A stretch of 64,000 nucleotides of DNA from Ascidiaceihabitans donghaensis (GCF_900302465.1 NZ_OMOR01000001.1:2170001-2234000); one strand, 5' to 3'; shown: positions 18,894 through 28,054, counted from the first letter of the stretch. Numbers and translations are program-made. The notes: generated by a model not told the origin, from the sequence alone.

Positions 18894-19604
18894 TTAGCCT
18901 TTAGCCAGCTCTTTGGCTTGCTTGATCCACTCTTCACGGCCAACGCGGCCTTTGAATGACAGTTTCTCTTCGATCGCTTCAACGTCGGCATCTGTCCACG
19001 CAGCGATTTGCGCGAATGTTGTTACGCCTTCAGCGTGCAGCTTTTTCACGATGACCGGACCGACACCAGAAATGGTGGACAGATCGTCGCCGTCGCCTTT
19101 GGCTGCTTTCTTAGGAGCGGCCTTCTTAGGCGCTGCCTTTTTCTCTTCAGCTTTTTCGGCAGGGGCTGCTTTGGATGCTTTTTTCACCTGATCTTTGTTG
19201 GCAGCAGGTGATTTCGCGTCGATTGCCGCCAAAGCAACAGAGCCAACCGACCCTGCACCGACAGCCGCGGCGACGCCGGATTTGTCTGCGCCAGAGGCGA
19301 GGATCTCGGTGATTTTCACCAGCGTCAGTTTTTGACGGTGGCCTTTGGTGCGCTTGGAGGAGTGCTTACGACGGCGTTTGACGAAGTTGATCGTCTTTTC
19401 GCCTTTGATCTGATCGACCACTTCGGCTTGCACGCCTGCACCAGCGATGAGAGGTGCACCAACAGTGACCTTGTCACCGCCCAGCATCAATACATCGTTG
19501 AATTGGATTGTTTCGCCAGCATTTGCAGCCAATTTTTCAACACGAAGAATATCTCCGGATTGAACTTTGTACTGTTTGCCGCCGGTTTTCATGACCGCGA
19601 ACAT
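18894..19604 (-). CDS. rplU: 50S ribosomal protein L21 with C-terminal helix-hairpin-helix extension
   Basis: Residues 1-102 are a normal L21 ([33 protein letters not shown]-like block, [13 protein letters not shown]). Residues about 103-170 are a low-complexity Ala/Lys linker with [14 protein letters not shown]. Residues about 172-236 form a helix-hairpin-helix domain, [21 protein letters not shown] followed by [21 protein letters not shown] and [12 protein letters not shown]. The same module is fused to NuoE and other proteins in alphaproteobacteria. The ATG at 19604 has an AAGGAAG site; an upstream in-frame extension is rejected. The total of 236 residues is more than twice a standard L21. 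Confidence 0.95.
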   Translation of the reverse strand: MFAVMKTGGKQYKVQSGDILRVEKLAANAGETIQFNDVLMLGGDKVTVGAPLIAGAGVQAEVVDQIKGEKTINFVKRRRKHSSKRTKGHRQKLTLVKITEILASGADKSGVAAAVGAGSVGSVALAAIDAKSPAANKDQVKKASKAAPAEKAEEKKAAPKKAAPKKAAKGDGDDLSTISGVGPVIVKKLHAEGVTTFAQIAAWTDADVEAIEEKLSFKGRVGREEWIKQAKELAKG

Positions 19605-19792
19605 GGGGTCTTCCTTGTGTTTACCGCGTCTTGTGGCAGCTGTTTCACCAGCATTTTCGGGCACTTACCCGCCTCGGACTGCGCATCCCGCTAGAGATGT
19701 TCATATAAATAAGAGGGATGTATCCCCCAATGGAAGCCGCCAAATGCACCGGATCGCCCCCCAAGTCAAGCGCTTTGCCCTTATAAATCCCC

Positions 19793-20605
19793 CTACAGAT
19801 CAGCGCCCTGCATGTTCAACGCAACGGCCCGCCCCAAGGCGTAGGAAATATCGGCATACATCGTGTTGAACCCGTCAAAGATCGCAGCGTTCAACGCCCG
19901 CCCTGCCTGCGTTTGGGTGAACGCCAGATACGTTTGGAAATCCTGCTCGTCCAAGGGCCGGTAGCTTAGCATCAGATAGCCCATCAGCCACTGCTCTGTT
20001 TCGATACGTATATCCGCTTCTTGCGCCCAAGATTCCGCCAGCATTTCGTCGTCCGTCATATCGAACGCGCCGCCATCGACCATTCCGCTGTAAAAGCGAT
20101 AGTTGGCCGTCAGCGCACCGGTCACATTGCGATCAATCATGTCACCGGCACTGGCGAGGTCTTTCAACGGGCCAACTTTCACAGGATCCTCACTCAAAGC
20201 CCGTTCATACGCGTTTTTTGCCATGTCTTCGATGGTTTCATCCATCATGGCGCGTCTGGCCGCCAATTCCAGTTCAATGATCTCCGATCCCAGTTCGGAC
20301 CCGAAGAACAAGTTGATCTGTTGCAGATGAATATCCGACATTTCGTCGAACGCACCGCGCACTGTTTCATACATACGGTCCGCATCGTAGATATCCCGGA
20401 TTTGCCCGTCCCAAAGGCCGCCGCCCTGCCCGCCTAGAAAATCGGTGTTCAGCGCTTGCGCGTAATCGGCCCCTTCAATCCGCATGATGCCAATCATGTC
20501 CGAGACGCCCAAACGGTCCAAGGCCACAGTCAGCTGTGCATCGGCCCAAGCCATAGGTGCGGACCACAGCAGAACAGCTGCGGACAGAAGCGTACGACGC
20601 AACAT
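19793..20605 (-). CDS. Secreted DUF2059-like protein, copy 2
   Basis: This 270-residue protein has a Sec signal peptide (MLRRTLLSAAVLLWSAPMAWA, cleavage after Ala21). The mature part is helical and acidic, with FFGSELGSEIIELELAARRAMMDETIE near residues 99-125 and, near the end, YLAFTQTQAGRALNAAIFDGFN; the pattern of a short C-terminal segment after FxxSxxGR resembles DUF2059. Function is unknown; probably periplasmic. It abuts the stop of the next-upstream copy with no spacer, so the two are co-expressed and may interact. Confidence 0.7.
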   Translation of the reverse strand: MLRRTLLSAAVLLWSAPMAWADAQLTVALDRLGVSDMIGIMRIEGADYAQALNTDFLGGQGGGLWDGQIRDIYDADRMYETVRGAFDEMSDIHLQQINLFFGSELGSEIIELELAARRAMMDETIEDMAKNAYERALSEDPVKVGPLKDLASAGDMIDRNVTGALTANYRFYSGMVDGGAFDMTDDEMLAESWAQEADIRIETEQWLMGYLMLSYRPLDEQDFQTYLAFTQTQAGRALNAAIFDGFNTMYADISYALGRAVALNMQGADL

Positions 20606-21445
20606 TTACAACTCCTGTGAGGGCTGCAAACCCTTCATACGGGCCGCCAGCGCCTCAAAGCGGTTGGCCATGATTTCGTATTGTACGGCGTTCATCAAAT
20701 CATAGACTTTACGCATATCGGGATGTTCCAACGCTTGCGTATAGGTTTCGACTTCGGCGTCTGAAAACGCCTGATAGGTATAGGCCGCACCAGACAAGGC
20801 AGACACTTGCAAGCTCCGGCGCATTTCGGCTTCATCTGCTCGGAACGCTTCGCGCAGGTCCGCTTCGTCCATACGCAATTCCACCACACCAGCCGCCGCC
20901 GCAGCCATCAAAAAGCGCACCTGCACCTCTTGAATGGCACGCACGGCAGTGCCTGCGCTATCGCTGGCCTGGTTCATACGTTTCAGGATTTCCAAACGCG
21001 GGCTGCCGATACGCAAAAGGCCTGCCACGATGTCTTCACCGCTTTCGGATTTCAATCCATCATCTTGCGTCAAGTGTGATGCGTTTTCCACCGCGACCAG
21101 TCGTTTGCCCAGATCCGTTTCATAGAATGCCGCCGCGTGGTTCAGCAAATCGTCGCTTAAAGTTTCGCCAAGAATATCCAGTGCAAGCCCGTGCATGATC
21201 TTTTTGTCAAAGACCTGTTCCGTCAAAGCGGTCCATTGAAACCCGAAGTCCTGCGCATCTGCACCCAGCATTTGCGGCGCGCTTTCCGCCGAAAGCTTGA
21301 TGCTTTCCAATGCAACATCAAACCCCGTCACCTCTAAAAAGTCCTGCAATCGGGCGCGATCGGCAGCTTGGGCCGCAACTGCAACACACAATGATGCGAC
21401 AAGGGCTGCAAACAGTCGGTGAAGTGTAAGACGGACGTGATGCAT
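20606..21445 (-). CDS. Secreted DUF2059-like protein, copy 1
   Basis: This 279-residue protein starts at the ATG at 21445 with an AGGA site and has a Sec signal peptide of about 29 residues (LFAALVASLCVAVAAQA). The mature protein shows LQDFLEVTGFDVALESIKL, HAAAFYETDLGKRLVAVENASHL and SDAEVETYTQALEHPDMRKVYDL, DUF2059-like features. It is immediately followed by a second protein of similar length and design, probably an old tandem duplication that has diverged strongly. Role unknown; periplasmic by signal. Confidence 0.7.
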   Translation of the reverse strand: MHHVRLTLHRLFAALVASLCVAVAAQAADRARLQDFLEVTGFDVALESIKLSAESAPQMLGADAQDFGFQWTALTEQVFDKKIMHGLALDILGETLSDDLLNHAAAFYETDLGKRLVAVENASHLTQDDGLKSESGEDIVAGLLRIGSPRLEILKRMNQASDSAGTAVRAIQEVQVRFLMAAAAAGVVELRMDEADLREAFRADEAEMRRSLQVSALSGAAYTYQAFSDAEVETYTQALEHPDMRKVYDLMNAVQYEIMANRFEALAARMKGLQPSQEL

Positions 21446-21588
21446 AGGTTCAATCCTTTGATAGGTTGGACACCAACTTAGGTGTTCGCAGCACATGTGC
21501 AATTAAAAACCCCTTTCGTAAGGATGGATATCATTGACGCTTGCGTGGGGACGCATTGCGCACTAAATGACGCGCACCAGACCCCCGC

Positions 21589-21678
21589 GGAGAGGTGCCG
21601 GAGTGGTCGAACGGGGCGGTCTCGAAAACCGTTGAGCCTTCACGGGTTCCCAGGGTTCGAATCCCTGTCTCTCCGCCA
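21589..21678 (+). tRNA. tRNA-Ser (anticodon CGA)
   Basis: A complete class II tRNA of 90 bases. The acceptor stem GGAGAGG pairs with TCTCTCC; the anticodon loop CTCGAAA gives CGA, reading UCG. A long variable arm, the T-arm CAGGG-TTCGAAT-CCCTG and an encoded CCA end are present. TTGACG at 21534 may be part of its promoter. Confidence 0.97.
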
Positions 21679-21812
21679 CACTCCTATTCCTGTTGATTTT
21701 GTAAAAGACGGCAGTTCTGGGCGCACAAAAACCCTGCGCGCATGTGATAAAGTCACATAAAGCTGCTTTGCGTCTTGGTACTCAGGTCCTATCACACACA
21801 GGGAGACACTTG

Positions 21813-22001
21813 ATGACACGTAATTTGGCACGTTGGGATCGTATCGCACGACTGGCTTTAGGGGCTTTACTGATTGTTCTGGCCGCGACGGGAACCATTG
21901 GCGCGTGGGGTTTTATCGGTGCGATTTTGGTTGGGACAGCACTTGTAAATTTCTGCCCGATCTACCGCATCTTCGGTCTAAGAACCTGCAAAGACTGCTA
22001 G
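21813..22001 (+). CDS. DUF2892 (YgaP-like membrane) family protein
   Basis: This 62-residue protein has RWDRIARLALGALLIVLAATG, a short turn, and a second hydrophobic stretch GFIGAILVGTALVNFCPIYRIF, ending in GLRTCKDC. That is the two-helix DUF2892 fold seen as the C-terminal membrane part of the rhodanese YgaP. Three cysteines (Cys in NFCP and the CKDC end) are typical. It has a GGGAGA ribosome binding site. Small DUF2892 proteins often accompany sulfur-metabolism genes, which agrees with the following genes. Confidence 0.82.
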   Translation: MTRNLARWDRIARLALGALLIVLAATGTIGAWGFIGAILVGTALVNFCPIYRIFGLRTCKDC

Positions 22002-22073
22002 CGCCTGTTAATCATGACTATTACAAACGCCGTTGGCGTCATGTTGTGTGATGTTTGAAGCATCTGAGGAAAA

Positions 22074-23174
22074 ATGATGACACCGTCAGCTGCCAAATCT
22101 ATCGTTCTTGTTGGCGGCGGCCATACGCATGCTTTGGTGCTGAACGCTTTGAAAGCCGCCCCATTGGCAGGCGCTGACGTCACGGTGATCAATCCGGGCA
22201 AGACGGCGCCTTATTCAGGCATGTTGCCCGGGTTTGTGGCGGGGCACTACACGCGCCAAGAGCTGGACATAGACCTTGCGGCATTGTGTCGACGTGTCGG
22301 GGCAAATTTGATTGACGGTAAAGCCGTGGCAATGAACCTTGAACGCAAGACTGTTCAACTGGAAAACGGAACCGACTTGAACTACGATCTGGCATCGGTC
22401 GATGTGGGGATCACGTCGCGGATGGACGCCCTGCCCGGTTTTCAAAAATACGGCGTGCCCGCAAAACCACTGGATCGCTTTTCACGCCAATGGGACAGGT
22501 TTCGCAACCAATCCGGCCCGAAACACGTGGCTATTATAGGTGGTGGTATCGCAGGCGCGGAACTTGCCATGGCGATGGCTTGGGCGTTGCGGCAGCATGA
22601 CGACGCCGTTTCAGTGACACTTTTGGACCGCAGCAAAATTTTGTCCGCAAACAGCACGCAGACGCAAAACCGCATTCGGCGGGAACTAAAGGCAAACGCA
22701 GTGGATGTGCGCGAGGGTGTGGACGTTGCCGAAGTCACAGCTGCCAGCGTTATTTTTGCAGATGGGACTGAAACACCGGCCAACTTTATTGTTGGTGCTG
22801 CAGGTGCCACCCCACATGATTGGATCACGGACACCGGCCTGATCTTGGACGCTGGGTTTATTGAGGTTTCAGACACACTTGAAACCAGCGCACCCGGCGT
22901 GTTTGCCGTCGGTGACTGTGCACATATGGGATTTGCCCCCCGCCCGAAGGCTGGTGTTTACGCCGTGCGGCAGGCACCTGTGTTGTTGCAAAATCTGCGA
23001 AATTCTATGCTTGGGGATGCCCTGCAAATGTATGATCCGCAGTCCGACTACCTTAAATTGGTCTCGCTTGGCGGCAAACGGGCCTTTGGCGAAAAAAGAG
23101 GTTGGAGCGCTGCAGGACACCTTGTTTGGCGGGTCAAAGACCACATTGATCGCAGCTTTATGAACCAATTCTGA
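22074..23174 (+). CDS. FAD-dependent pyridine nucleotide-disulfide oxidoreductase family protein (NDH-2/SelD-N-terminal type)
   Basis: This 366-residue flavoprotein has an N-terminal FAD site IVLVGGGHTHALVLNALK (residues about 10-27), PYSGMLPGFVAGHYTRQELDID near 46-67, the NAD(P) site HVAIIGGGIAGAELAMAMAWAL near 150-171, and the C-terminal FAD motif GVFAVGDCAHMGFAPRPKAGVYAVRQAP. The GGGHTH start and SGMLPG block match the family found fused N-terminally to SelD. No CxxxxC redox pair is seen, and the cysteines of sulfide:quinone reductase are not present, so it is not an SQR. It is probably a quinone or other electron-acceptor reductase; the substrate is unknown. It heads the plus-strand sulfur arm. 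Confidence 0.8.
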   Translation: MMTPSAAKSIVLVGGGHTHALVLNALKAAPLAGADVTVINPGKTAPYSGMLPGFVAGHYTRQELDIDLAALCRRVGANLIDGKAVAMNLERKTVQLENGTDLNYDLASVDVGITSRMDALPGFQKYGVPAKPLDRFSRQWDRFRNQSGPKHVAIIGGGIAGAELAMAMAWALRQHDDAVSVTLLDRSKILSANSTQTQNRIRRELKANAVDVREGVDVAEVTAASVIFADGTETPANFIVGAAGATPHDWITDTGLILDAGFIEVSDTLETSAPGVFAVGDCAHMGFAPRPKAGVYAVRQAPVLLQNLRNSMLGDALQMYDPQSDYLKLVSLGGKRAFGEKRGWSAAGHLVWRVKDHIDRSFMNQF

Positions 23175-23290
23175 AGTGTGACCACGGCGGGTTCCAACTT
23201 GCTCACACGTGTCGCTCTACAACCAAATGCTTGCGATGCGGAAAACAATCCGTCATATTCCTATAAAAGAATTTATAAGGGGATATGCCG

Positions 23291-24205
23291 ATGAAACCTT
23301 CACGCAGAGCGTTTCTTGCAGGCGGTAGCGCCGCGGCCTTGCTTGGACTGCACCCAAAGTTTGCCCATGCAGAATTGACCTTGGGGGATATCCGGCTGGA
23401 TGTTGTCAGCGATGGGTCGTTGACCTTGCCGGGCGGGTTTATTTTTGACCCTATGCCAAAGGACAAACTGGCCCCCATATTGGAGAAATTCAGCCTTTCG
23501 TCCGACGTGCTTGAACCACCATGCAATGTGACGCTGATGCGCCACGGTGATCGCACGGTGTTGTTTGACGTGGGCTCCGGGCCGGATTTCGCGCCGAACT
23601 CTGGCATCCTTCTGGAGTCGCTGGACGCTTTGGGTGTCGCCCCCGAAGACGTCACCGACGTTGTATTCACCCATGCGCACCCCGATCATTTGTGGGGATT
23701 GCTGGATGATTTTGACGATCCGCTGTTCACGGAAGCGACTTATCAGATCGGCAAAGCGGAATGGGATTACTGGATGGACCCCAACACGGTCGACAGCATT
23801 GGAGACGCACGCGCGTCTTTTGCTGTGGGCGCCAAACGGCGGCTTGAGATGATCGAAGACAACATCACCTTCTTCAAAGACGGCGAAGAAATCATGCCGG
23901 GCGTCGCGGCGCGCGCCACTTTTGGTCACACACCCGGCCACATGGCCATCGAAGTGCGCAACGGCACAGAGGCGGTGATGATTTTGGGGGACTGCATCGG
24001 CAATCACCACGTTGCGTTCGAAAAGCCCGAATGGAACTCTGGATCGGATCAGGATCAGGAAATGGCTGCACAAACCCGTTTGCGCCTGATGGATCAACTG
24101 GCTGCGGAAAAGACCCGCATCATCGGATACCATTTGCCCGGCAACGGCACGGGCTATGTCGACAAGGCCGCGTCTGGCTATGTTTTTGTACCGGAGGATA
24201 CGTGA
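23291..24205 (+). CDS. Tat-exported metallo-beta-lactamase-fold hydrolase
   Basis: This 304-residue protein carries a Tat signal MKPSRRAFLAGGSAAALLGL and a full dinuclear metal motif, FTHAHPDHLWGLLDDFD near residues 120-136 (HxHxDH). Further ligands are GHTPGHMAIEV (third His), MILGDCIGNH (bridging Asp) and IIGYHLPGNG (last His). It is a periplasmic metallo-hydrolase. The ATG at 23291 is favoured because AAGGGGA lies seven bases before it; an ATG at 23285 is too close. It overlaps the next metallo-beta-lactamase gene by one base (TGATG), so they are coupled. A sulfur-compound substrate is plausible from context. Confidence 0.87.
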   Translation: MKPSRRAFLAGGSAAALLGLHPKFAHAELTLGDIRLDVVSDGSLTLPGGFIFDPMPKDKLAPILEKFSLSSDVLEPPCNVTLMRHGDRTVLFDVGSGPDFAPNSGILLESLDALGVAPEDVTDVVFTHAHPDHLWGLLDDFDDPLFTEATYQIGKAEWDYWMDPNTVDSIGDARASFAVGAKRRLEMIEDNITFFKDGEEIMPGVAARATFGHTPGHMAIEVRNGTEAVMILGDCIGNHHVAFEKPEWNSGSDQDQEMAAQTRLRLMDQLAAEKTRIIGYHLPGNGTGYVDKAASGYVFVPEDT

Positions 24206-25149
24206 TGAAACCGCTTGCCTTTGTCTTGTGCCTCGCCGCCCTGCCCTGTTCCGCCAGCGAAGATATTGCCGATCAATATCCAGCGTCGGTTCTGTATTCC
24301 AAACCCGTAGAAGTCATCCCCGGCGTCTTTTCCGCCATCGGCGCCACCGCCCCGCCCACCTATGAAAATGCGGGCCACAACAACAACCTAAGCTTCATCG
24401 TCACAAGCGAAGGCGTCGTTGTGATCAACAGCGGTGCGTCCTATGCGCTGGCCGAAGCATTGCACGCCGAAATCAAAGCCATCACAGATCAGCCTGTCAA
24501 ACTGGTGTTCAACGAAAACGGTCAAGGCCATGCCATGCTTGGCAATTCATATTGGGCCACGCAGGGCGTTGACATCGTGGCCCACGTCGATGCCGCGCAC
24601 GAATTTGAGGAATACGGGGACAGATCGCTGCAAGCCGCCCAAAATCGCGTCAAAGAAAAAGCCGACAAAACAGACGTGGTTGCGCCCACCATCACCTTTG
24701 ACGACACCTACGCCCTGACATTGGGCGGGGTCGACATCGAAGCACGGTATTTGGGGCCAGCCCACAGCCCCGGCGACATTGTCGTCTGGTTGCCTCAAAA
24801 AAGCTTGGTGATTTCCGGAGACATGGCCTTTCACGAGCGGATGTTGCCGATCTTTGATCACACCATGACTGCCGACTGGATCACAACGTGGAACGATGCC
24901 TTTGAACCGTTGCAGGCGACTTATGTCATTCCCGGTCACGGCCATCCCACAAATATGGATCAGGTGCGCCGGTACACCCATGACTATCTGATCTATTTGC
25001 GTGGCAAAGTCGGGGACCATCTGGATGCGGGCGGCGATCTGGCCGAAGCCTACTACGTCGATCAATCGCCCTATTCCCATCTCGACACATTCGAAGAGCT
25101 GGCGACGAAAAACGCAGGCCGCGTGTATGAGCAAATGGAGTTTGAATAG
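24205..25149 (+). CDS. SoxH-like metallo-beta-lactamase-fold protein lacking the HxHxDH motif
   Basis: This 314-residue protein has a Sec signal peptide (MKPLAFVLCLAALPCSASE) and the SoxH/quinoprotein-associated metallo-beta-lactamase architecture: VFSAIGATAPPTYENAGHNNNLSFIV, GVVVINSGASYALAEALHAEI, and, where HxHxDH should be, NENGQGHAMLGNSYW. Later metal-ligand places are kept: GPAHSPGDIVVWLP, VISGDMAFHERM and YVIPGHGHPT. Thus only one metal site may be complete. It follows the Tat-exported hydrolase with a one-base overlap and has GGAGG upstream. SoxH of Paracoccus is likewise at the edge of the sox region and dispensable; the role here is uncertain. Confidence 0.8.
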   Translation: MKPLAFVLCLAALPCSASEDIADQYPASVLYSKPVEVIPGVFSAIGATAPPTYENAGHNNNLSFIVTSEGVVVINSGASYALAEALHAEIKAITDQPVKLVFNENGQGHAMLGNSYWATQGVDIVAHVDAAHEFEEYGDRSLQAAQNRVKEKADKTDVVAPTITFDDTYALTLGGVDIEARYLGPAHSPGDIVVWLPQKSLVISGDMAFHERMLPIFDHTMTADWITTWNDAFEPLQATYVIPGHGHPTNMDQVRRYTHDYLIYLRGKVGDHLDAGGDLAEAYYVDQSPYSHLDTFEELATKNAGRVYEQMEFE

Positions 25150-25239
25150 CTGATTTGCCCTTAGGCTCAGGACGTTGATGCACATCAAAGCTGTTGGGGC
25201 ATTGATCTGGCAGGGTGCCGTCACGGGCCGAAGGGACAC

Positions 25240-26304
25240 ATGATGGAACAGCTGTTAGACCGATTTGGGGAAGGCCCCGTTCTTTTTGTCCTCGCTTTGG
25301 GTGTCGGCATGCTCTTTGGGGCCGCAGCGCAGCATTCACGCTTTTGTCTTCGGTCCGCGACGATAGAATTTGCGACACGGGCATGGGGCAGCAGCCTTTC
25401 GATTTGGGTGATTGCATTCAGTGCCGCTGTTTTGGGGGTTCAGTCGATGATCGCCTTTGGCGTTCTGGACGTGAGCCAAGCCCGCCAACTGGCTGCCACA
25501 GGAAGCTTGTCGGGGGCGATTATAGGGGGCGCACTGTTCGGCGCAGGCATGATCCTTGCCCGCGGCTGTGCCAGCCGGTTGCTTGTTTTGTCCGCCACAG
25601 GAAACCTGCGTGCCGTGATTACAGGATTGGTGCTGACATTGACGGCGCAAGCGTCCCTGCGCGGTGGTCTGGCCCCGGTCCGCGAGGCGCTTGGCGCTTT
25701 GTGGACTGTGCCGGGGGGCGATGGCCGCAACCTGCTGACAGCTTTCGACATATCCCCCACCGCGATGGCCATTGTGTCGGGGGCAACCTTGCTGTGCGCC
25801 CTTTGGTTCGCGCAGGCAAAAGGCACTGCTATCTCACGCATTTTTGCTGCAGTGCTTGTGGGTGTTGCTGTCGCCTTGGGCTGGATGGGCACCTATGCGG
25901 TCGCCACAGCGTCTTTCGATGTGGTTGCGGTGTCGTCTGTTACCTTTACCGGCCCATCGGCTGATACGCTTATGGGGTTGGTCAACGAACGCTCACTGCC
26001 TTTGGGCTTTGGGTCAGGCTTGGTTCCGGGGGTGTTTTTGGGGGCCATGGGTATGGCGATGTTGACCGGTGACGCCCGCATTCAACGGTTTGAGCCAGAC
26101 ATGCCGATGGAGCGGTATCTGCTTGGCGGCGTATTGATGGGGTTTGGCAGCATGCTGGCGGGCGGTTGCGCTGTGGGGGCAGGCATGTCAGGCGGATCAG
26201 TCTTCGCTGTCACCGCCTGGGTCGCGCTGCTGTTTATGTGGATTGGGGCCGCCGCAACACAACTGGTGCTGTTGCGAATGCCGCGTTCCACTGCAGTGGC
26301 CTGA
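25240..26304 (+). CDS. YeeE/YedE family transporter (thiosulfate/sulfur uptake type)
   Basis: This 354-residue membrane protein has the DUF395 duplicated fold with about nine to ten helices. Family Cys motifs are seen: QHSRFCLRSATIEF near residue 36, ILARGCASRLLVL near 110, and LAGGCAVGAGMSGGSVF near 305-320, matching the GCxxGxGxS pattern of the thiosulfate transporter TsuA. It probably moves thiosulfate or another sulfur species into the cytoplasm. It stands downstream of two metallo-beta-lactamase genes and ends right against the convergent hemA gene. A second family member lies at 38688, on the far side of the sox genes. Confidence 0.85.
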   Translation: MMEQLLDRFGEGPVLFVLALGVGMLFGAAAQHSRFCLRSATIEFATRAWGSSLSIWVIAFSAAVLGVQSMIAFGVLDVSQARQLAATGSLSGAIIGGALFGAGMILARGCASRLLVLSATGNLRAVITGLVLTLTAQASLRGGLAPVREALGALWTVPGGDGRNLLTAFDISPTAMAIVSGATLLCALWFAQAKGTAISRIFAAVLVGVAVALGWMGTYAVATASFDVVAVSSVTFTGPSADTLMGLVNERSLPLGFGSGLVPGVFLGAMGMAMLTGDARIQRFEPDMPMERYLLGGVLMGFGSMLAGGCAVGAGMSGGSVFAVTAWVALLFMWIGAAATQLVLLRMPRSTAVA

Positions 26305-27537
26305 TTATTGTGCGGCCATCGGAATACGAGCCAGTTGGCATTGTTCCCATAGACCCCCCAACGCCCCGATCAGATGGGCGATATCCGCGTCTGAATGCAC
26401 AGGGGACGGCGTGATGCGCAGACGTTCGGTGCCTTTGGGCACAGTCGGGTAGTTGATGGGTTGAATGTAGACGCCATAATCTTTCAACAGCACATCCGAG
26501 ATGAATTTGCATTTCACCGGATCGCCGACCATTACCGGAATAATATGGCTAGGATTGTCGACATGCGGGATGCCAATGCGGTCCAGATCGGCACGGACCT
26601 GTGCCACTTTGGCCTGCTGGGTCCGGCGCTCTGTGTTGTTTGCTTTCAGGTGGCGTATCGAGGCCGCAGCGCCAGCCGCGACAGCAGGCGGAATGGCAGT
26701 GGTAAAGATAAAACCGCTGGCAAAGCTGCGCACAAAATCACAAAGTTCGGCAGAGGCCGCGATATACCCGCCCATCACACCAAAGGCCTTGCCAAGCGTG
26801 CCTTCAATCACCGTCAGCCGGTCCATCAAGCCTTCTTGTTCAGCCACACCGCCCCCGCGCGGGCCGTAAAGGCCAACGGCATGCACCTCATCAAGGTAGG
26901 TCATGGCGTTGTATTTATCTGCCAGATCACAGATTTCACGGATCGGGGCGATGTCACCGTCCATGGAATAGACGCTTTCAAAAGCAATCAGCTTGGGGCG
27001 GTCTATGGGCAAGCTGGCAAGTTTGGCTTCTAGATCGGCCAGATCATTGTGCTTCCAAATCATCCGATCCGCACGTGAATGGCGAATGCCTTCGATCATC
27101 GACGCATGGTTCAGCGCGTCTGACAGCACGACGCAATCGGGGATACGTCCCGCCAAGGTGCCCAAAGCAGCCCAGTTCGACACGTAACCGGAGGTGAACA
27201 AAAGTGCGGCCTCTTTGGCATGCAGATCAGCAAGTTCAGCTTCCAGCAACACGTGATCATGGGTGGTTCCAGAGATATTGCGCGTGCCGCCAGCCCCTGC
27301 CCCGCAGCGATCCAATGCATCGTGCATCGCATTCAGAACATCCGGATGCTGGCCCATGCCAAGGTAATCATTCGAACACCAGATCGTGACGTCGGCGGTG
27401 TCATGTCCAGACGTGCCATCGCGGGCGGTCGCCCGTGGGAAAGATCCACGGTGGCGTTCAAGATCCGCAAAAACGCGGTAGTTGCCTTGGTCACGCAGGT
27501 CATCAAGCGCGTCTTTGAAGAAAGTCTGGTAATGCAT
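26305..27537 (-). CDS. hemA: 5-aminolevulinate synthase
   Basis: This 410-residue PLP enzyme condenses glycine and succinyl-CoA to 5-aminolevulinate, the first step of heme synthesis in alphaproteobacteria (C4 route). The start [20 protein letters not shown] is typical. Other motifs are [59 protein letters not shown] (the Asp that holds PLP) and [16 protein letters not shown] (the PLP Lys). The ATG shares one base with the stop of the DUF302 gene, so it lies at the end of the sox-strand gene string. That position fits a need for heme in Sox cytochromes; Rhodobacterales may carry a second synthase elsewhere. Confidence 0.96.
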   Translation of the reverse strand: MHYQTFFKDALDDLRDQGNYRVFADLERHRGSFPRATARDGTSGHDTADVTIWCSNDYLGMGQHPDVLNAMHDALDRCGAGAGGTRNISGTTHDHVLLEAELADLHAKEAALLFTSGYVSNWAALGTLAGRIPDCVVLSDALNHASMIEGIRHSRADRMIWKHNDLADLEAKLASLPIDRPKLIAFESVYSMDGDIAPIREICDLADKYNAMTYLDEVHAVGLYGPRGGGVAEQEGLMDRLTVIEGTLGKAFGVMGGYIAASAELCDFVRSFASGFIFTTAIPPAVAAGAAASIRHLKANNTERRTQQAKVAQVRADLDRIGIPHVDNPSHIIPVMVGDPVKCKFISDVLLKDYGVYIQPINYPTVPKGTERLRITPSPVHSDADIAHLIGALGGLWEQCQLARIPMAAQ

Positions 27538-27977
27538 CAGAAGTCTATCGCCTCGTTTACAATGTCGTCCAACAGCGCCTGCACCTTTTGCATGGGGCCC
27601 TCGGGATAGTTGCGATACCCGATCATCACCTTGCCGTCGCGTTCCGCGACAAAGATGCCATAGGGGCAGTGTGCAATGTTCATCGGGTCAGCTTCCATCA
27701 CTTTGCGTGACAGGGCCGCGGAACAAAAAACAAAGATGTCGGCGGCTTCAAACAGTTTCACATCACTGCCCACATCGGCACGTGTCCGTTCCAGCATCTC
27801 ACCGGTGTGGCTGACGTAATCAATCACCAGCCCTTTGCCGATGATGGCGCTTTCGACGCTGAACGCTGCGTCATCAAACGAGCCGTCGTAGATGTAAGTG
27901 GTTGAGGTGTCTTGCGCAGCCGCCAGCGTCACAGACGCCGCAGACATTAATCCGCCCAATAGTATTGATTTCAACAT
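27537..27977 (-). CDS. Periplasmic DUF302 family protein
   Basis: The 146-residue product has a Sec signal peptide ([22 protein letters not shown]) and the DUF302 core: [25 protein letters not shown] followed by [23 protein letters not shown] and [30 protein letters not shown]302 proteins are frequent beside sulfur oxidation genes; the function is unknown. Two cysteines (FCSA, AHCPYG) lie in the fold. It follows soxF after a strong inverted repeat and leads directly into hemA. Confidence 0.87.
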   Translation of the reverse strand: MLKSILLGGLMSAASVTLAAAQDTSTTYIYDGSFDDAAFSVESAIIGKGLVIDYVSHTGEMLERTRADVGSDVKLFEAADIFVFCSAALSRKVMEADPMNIAHCPYGIFVAERDGKVMIGYRNYPEGPMQKVQALLDDIVNEAIDF

Positions 27978-28017
27978 GGTGCTGTCCTCCTGTTGGGCAG
28001 TTTGCGTCGGATAGGAA

Positions 28018-28049
28018 CAAGGGGCCTTGATCTAGCGCAAGGCCCCTTG
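28018..28049 (-). terminator. Strong hairpin between soxF and DUF302 gene
   Basis: CAAGGGGCCTTG (28018-28029) and CAAGGCCCCTTG (28038-28049) form a perfect twelve-pair stem with an eight-base loop, six bases after the soxF stop on the minus strand. The following run (TTCCT) is only weakly U-rich, so it may attenuate transcription or protect the 3' end rather than stop it fully. Confidence 0.6.
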
Positions 28050-28054
28050 ATGTA

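Noticed and set aside
22074-23174. FAD protein as sulfide:quinone oxidoreductase
   Set aside because: Two of the three catalytic cysteines expected for SQR are missing, and the GGGHTH and SGMLPG motifs place it in the SelD-N-terminal family.
24031-24204. Upstream in-frame extension of the SoxH-like protein
   Set aside because: It overlaps the preceding metallo-beta-lactamase gene; the ATG at 24205 has a strong ribosome binding site followed by a signal peptide.
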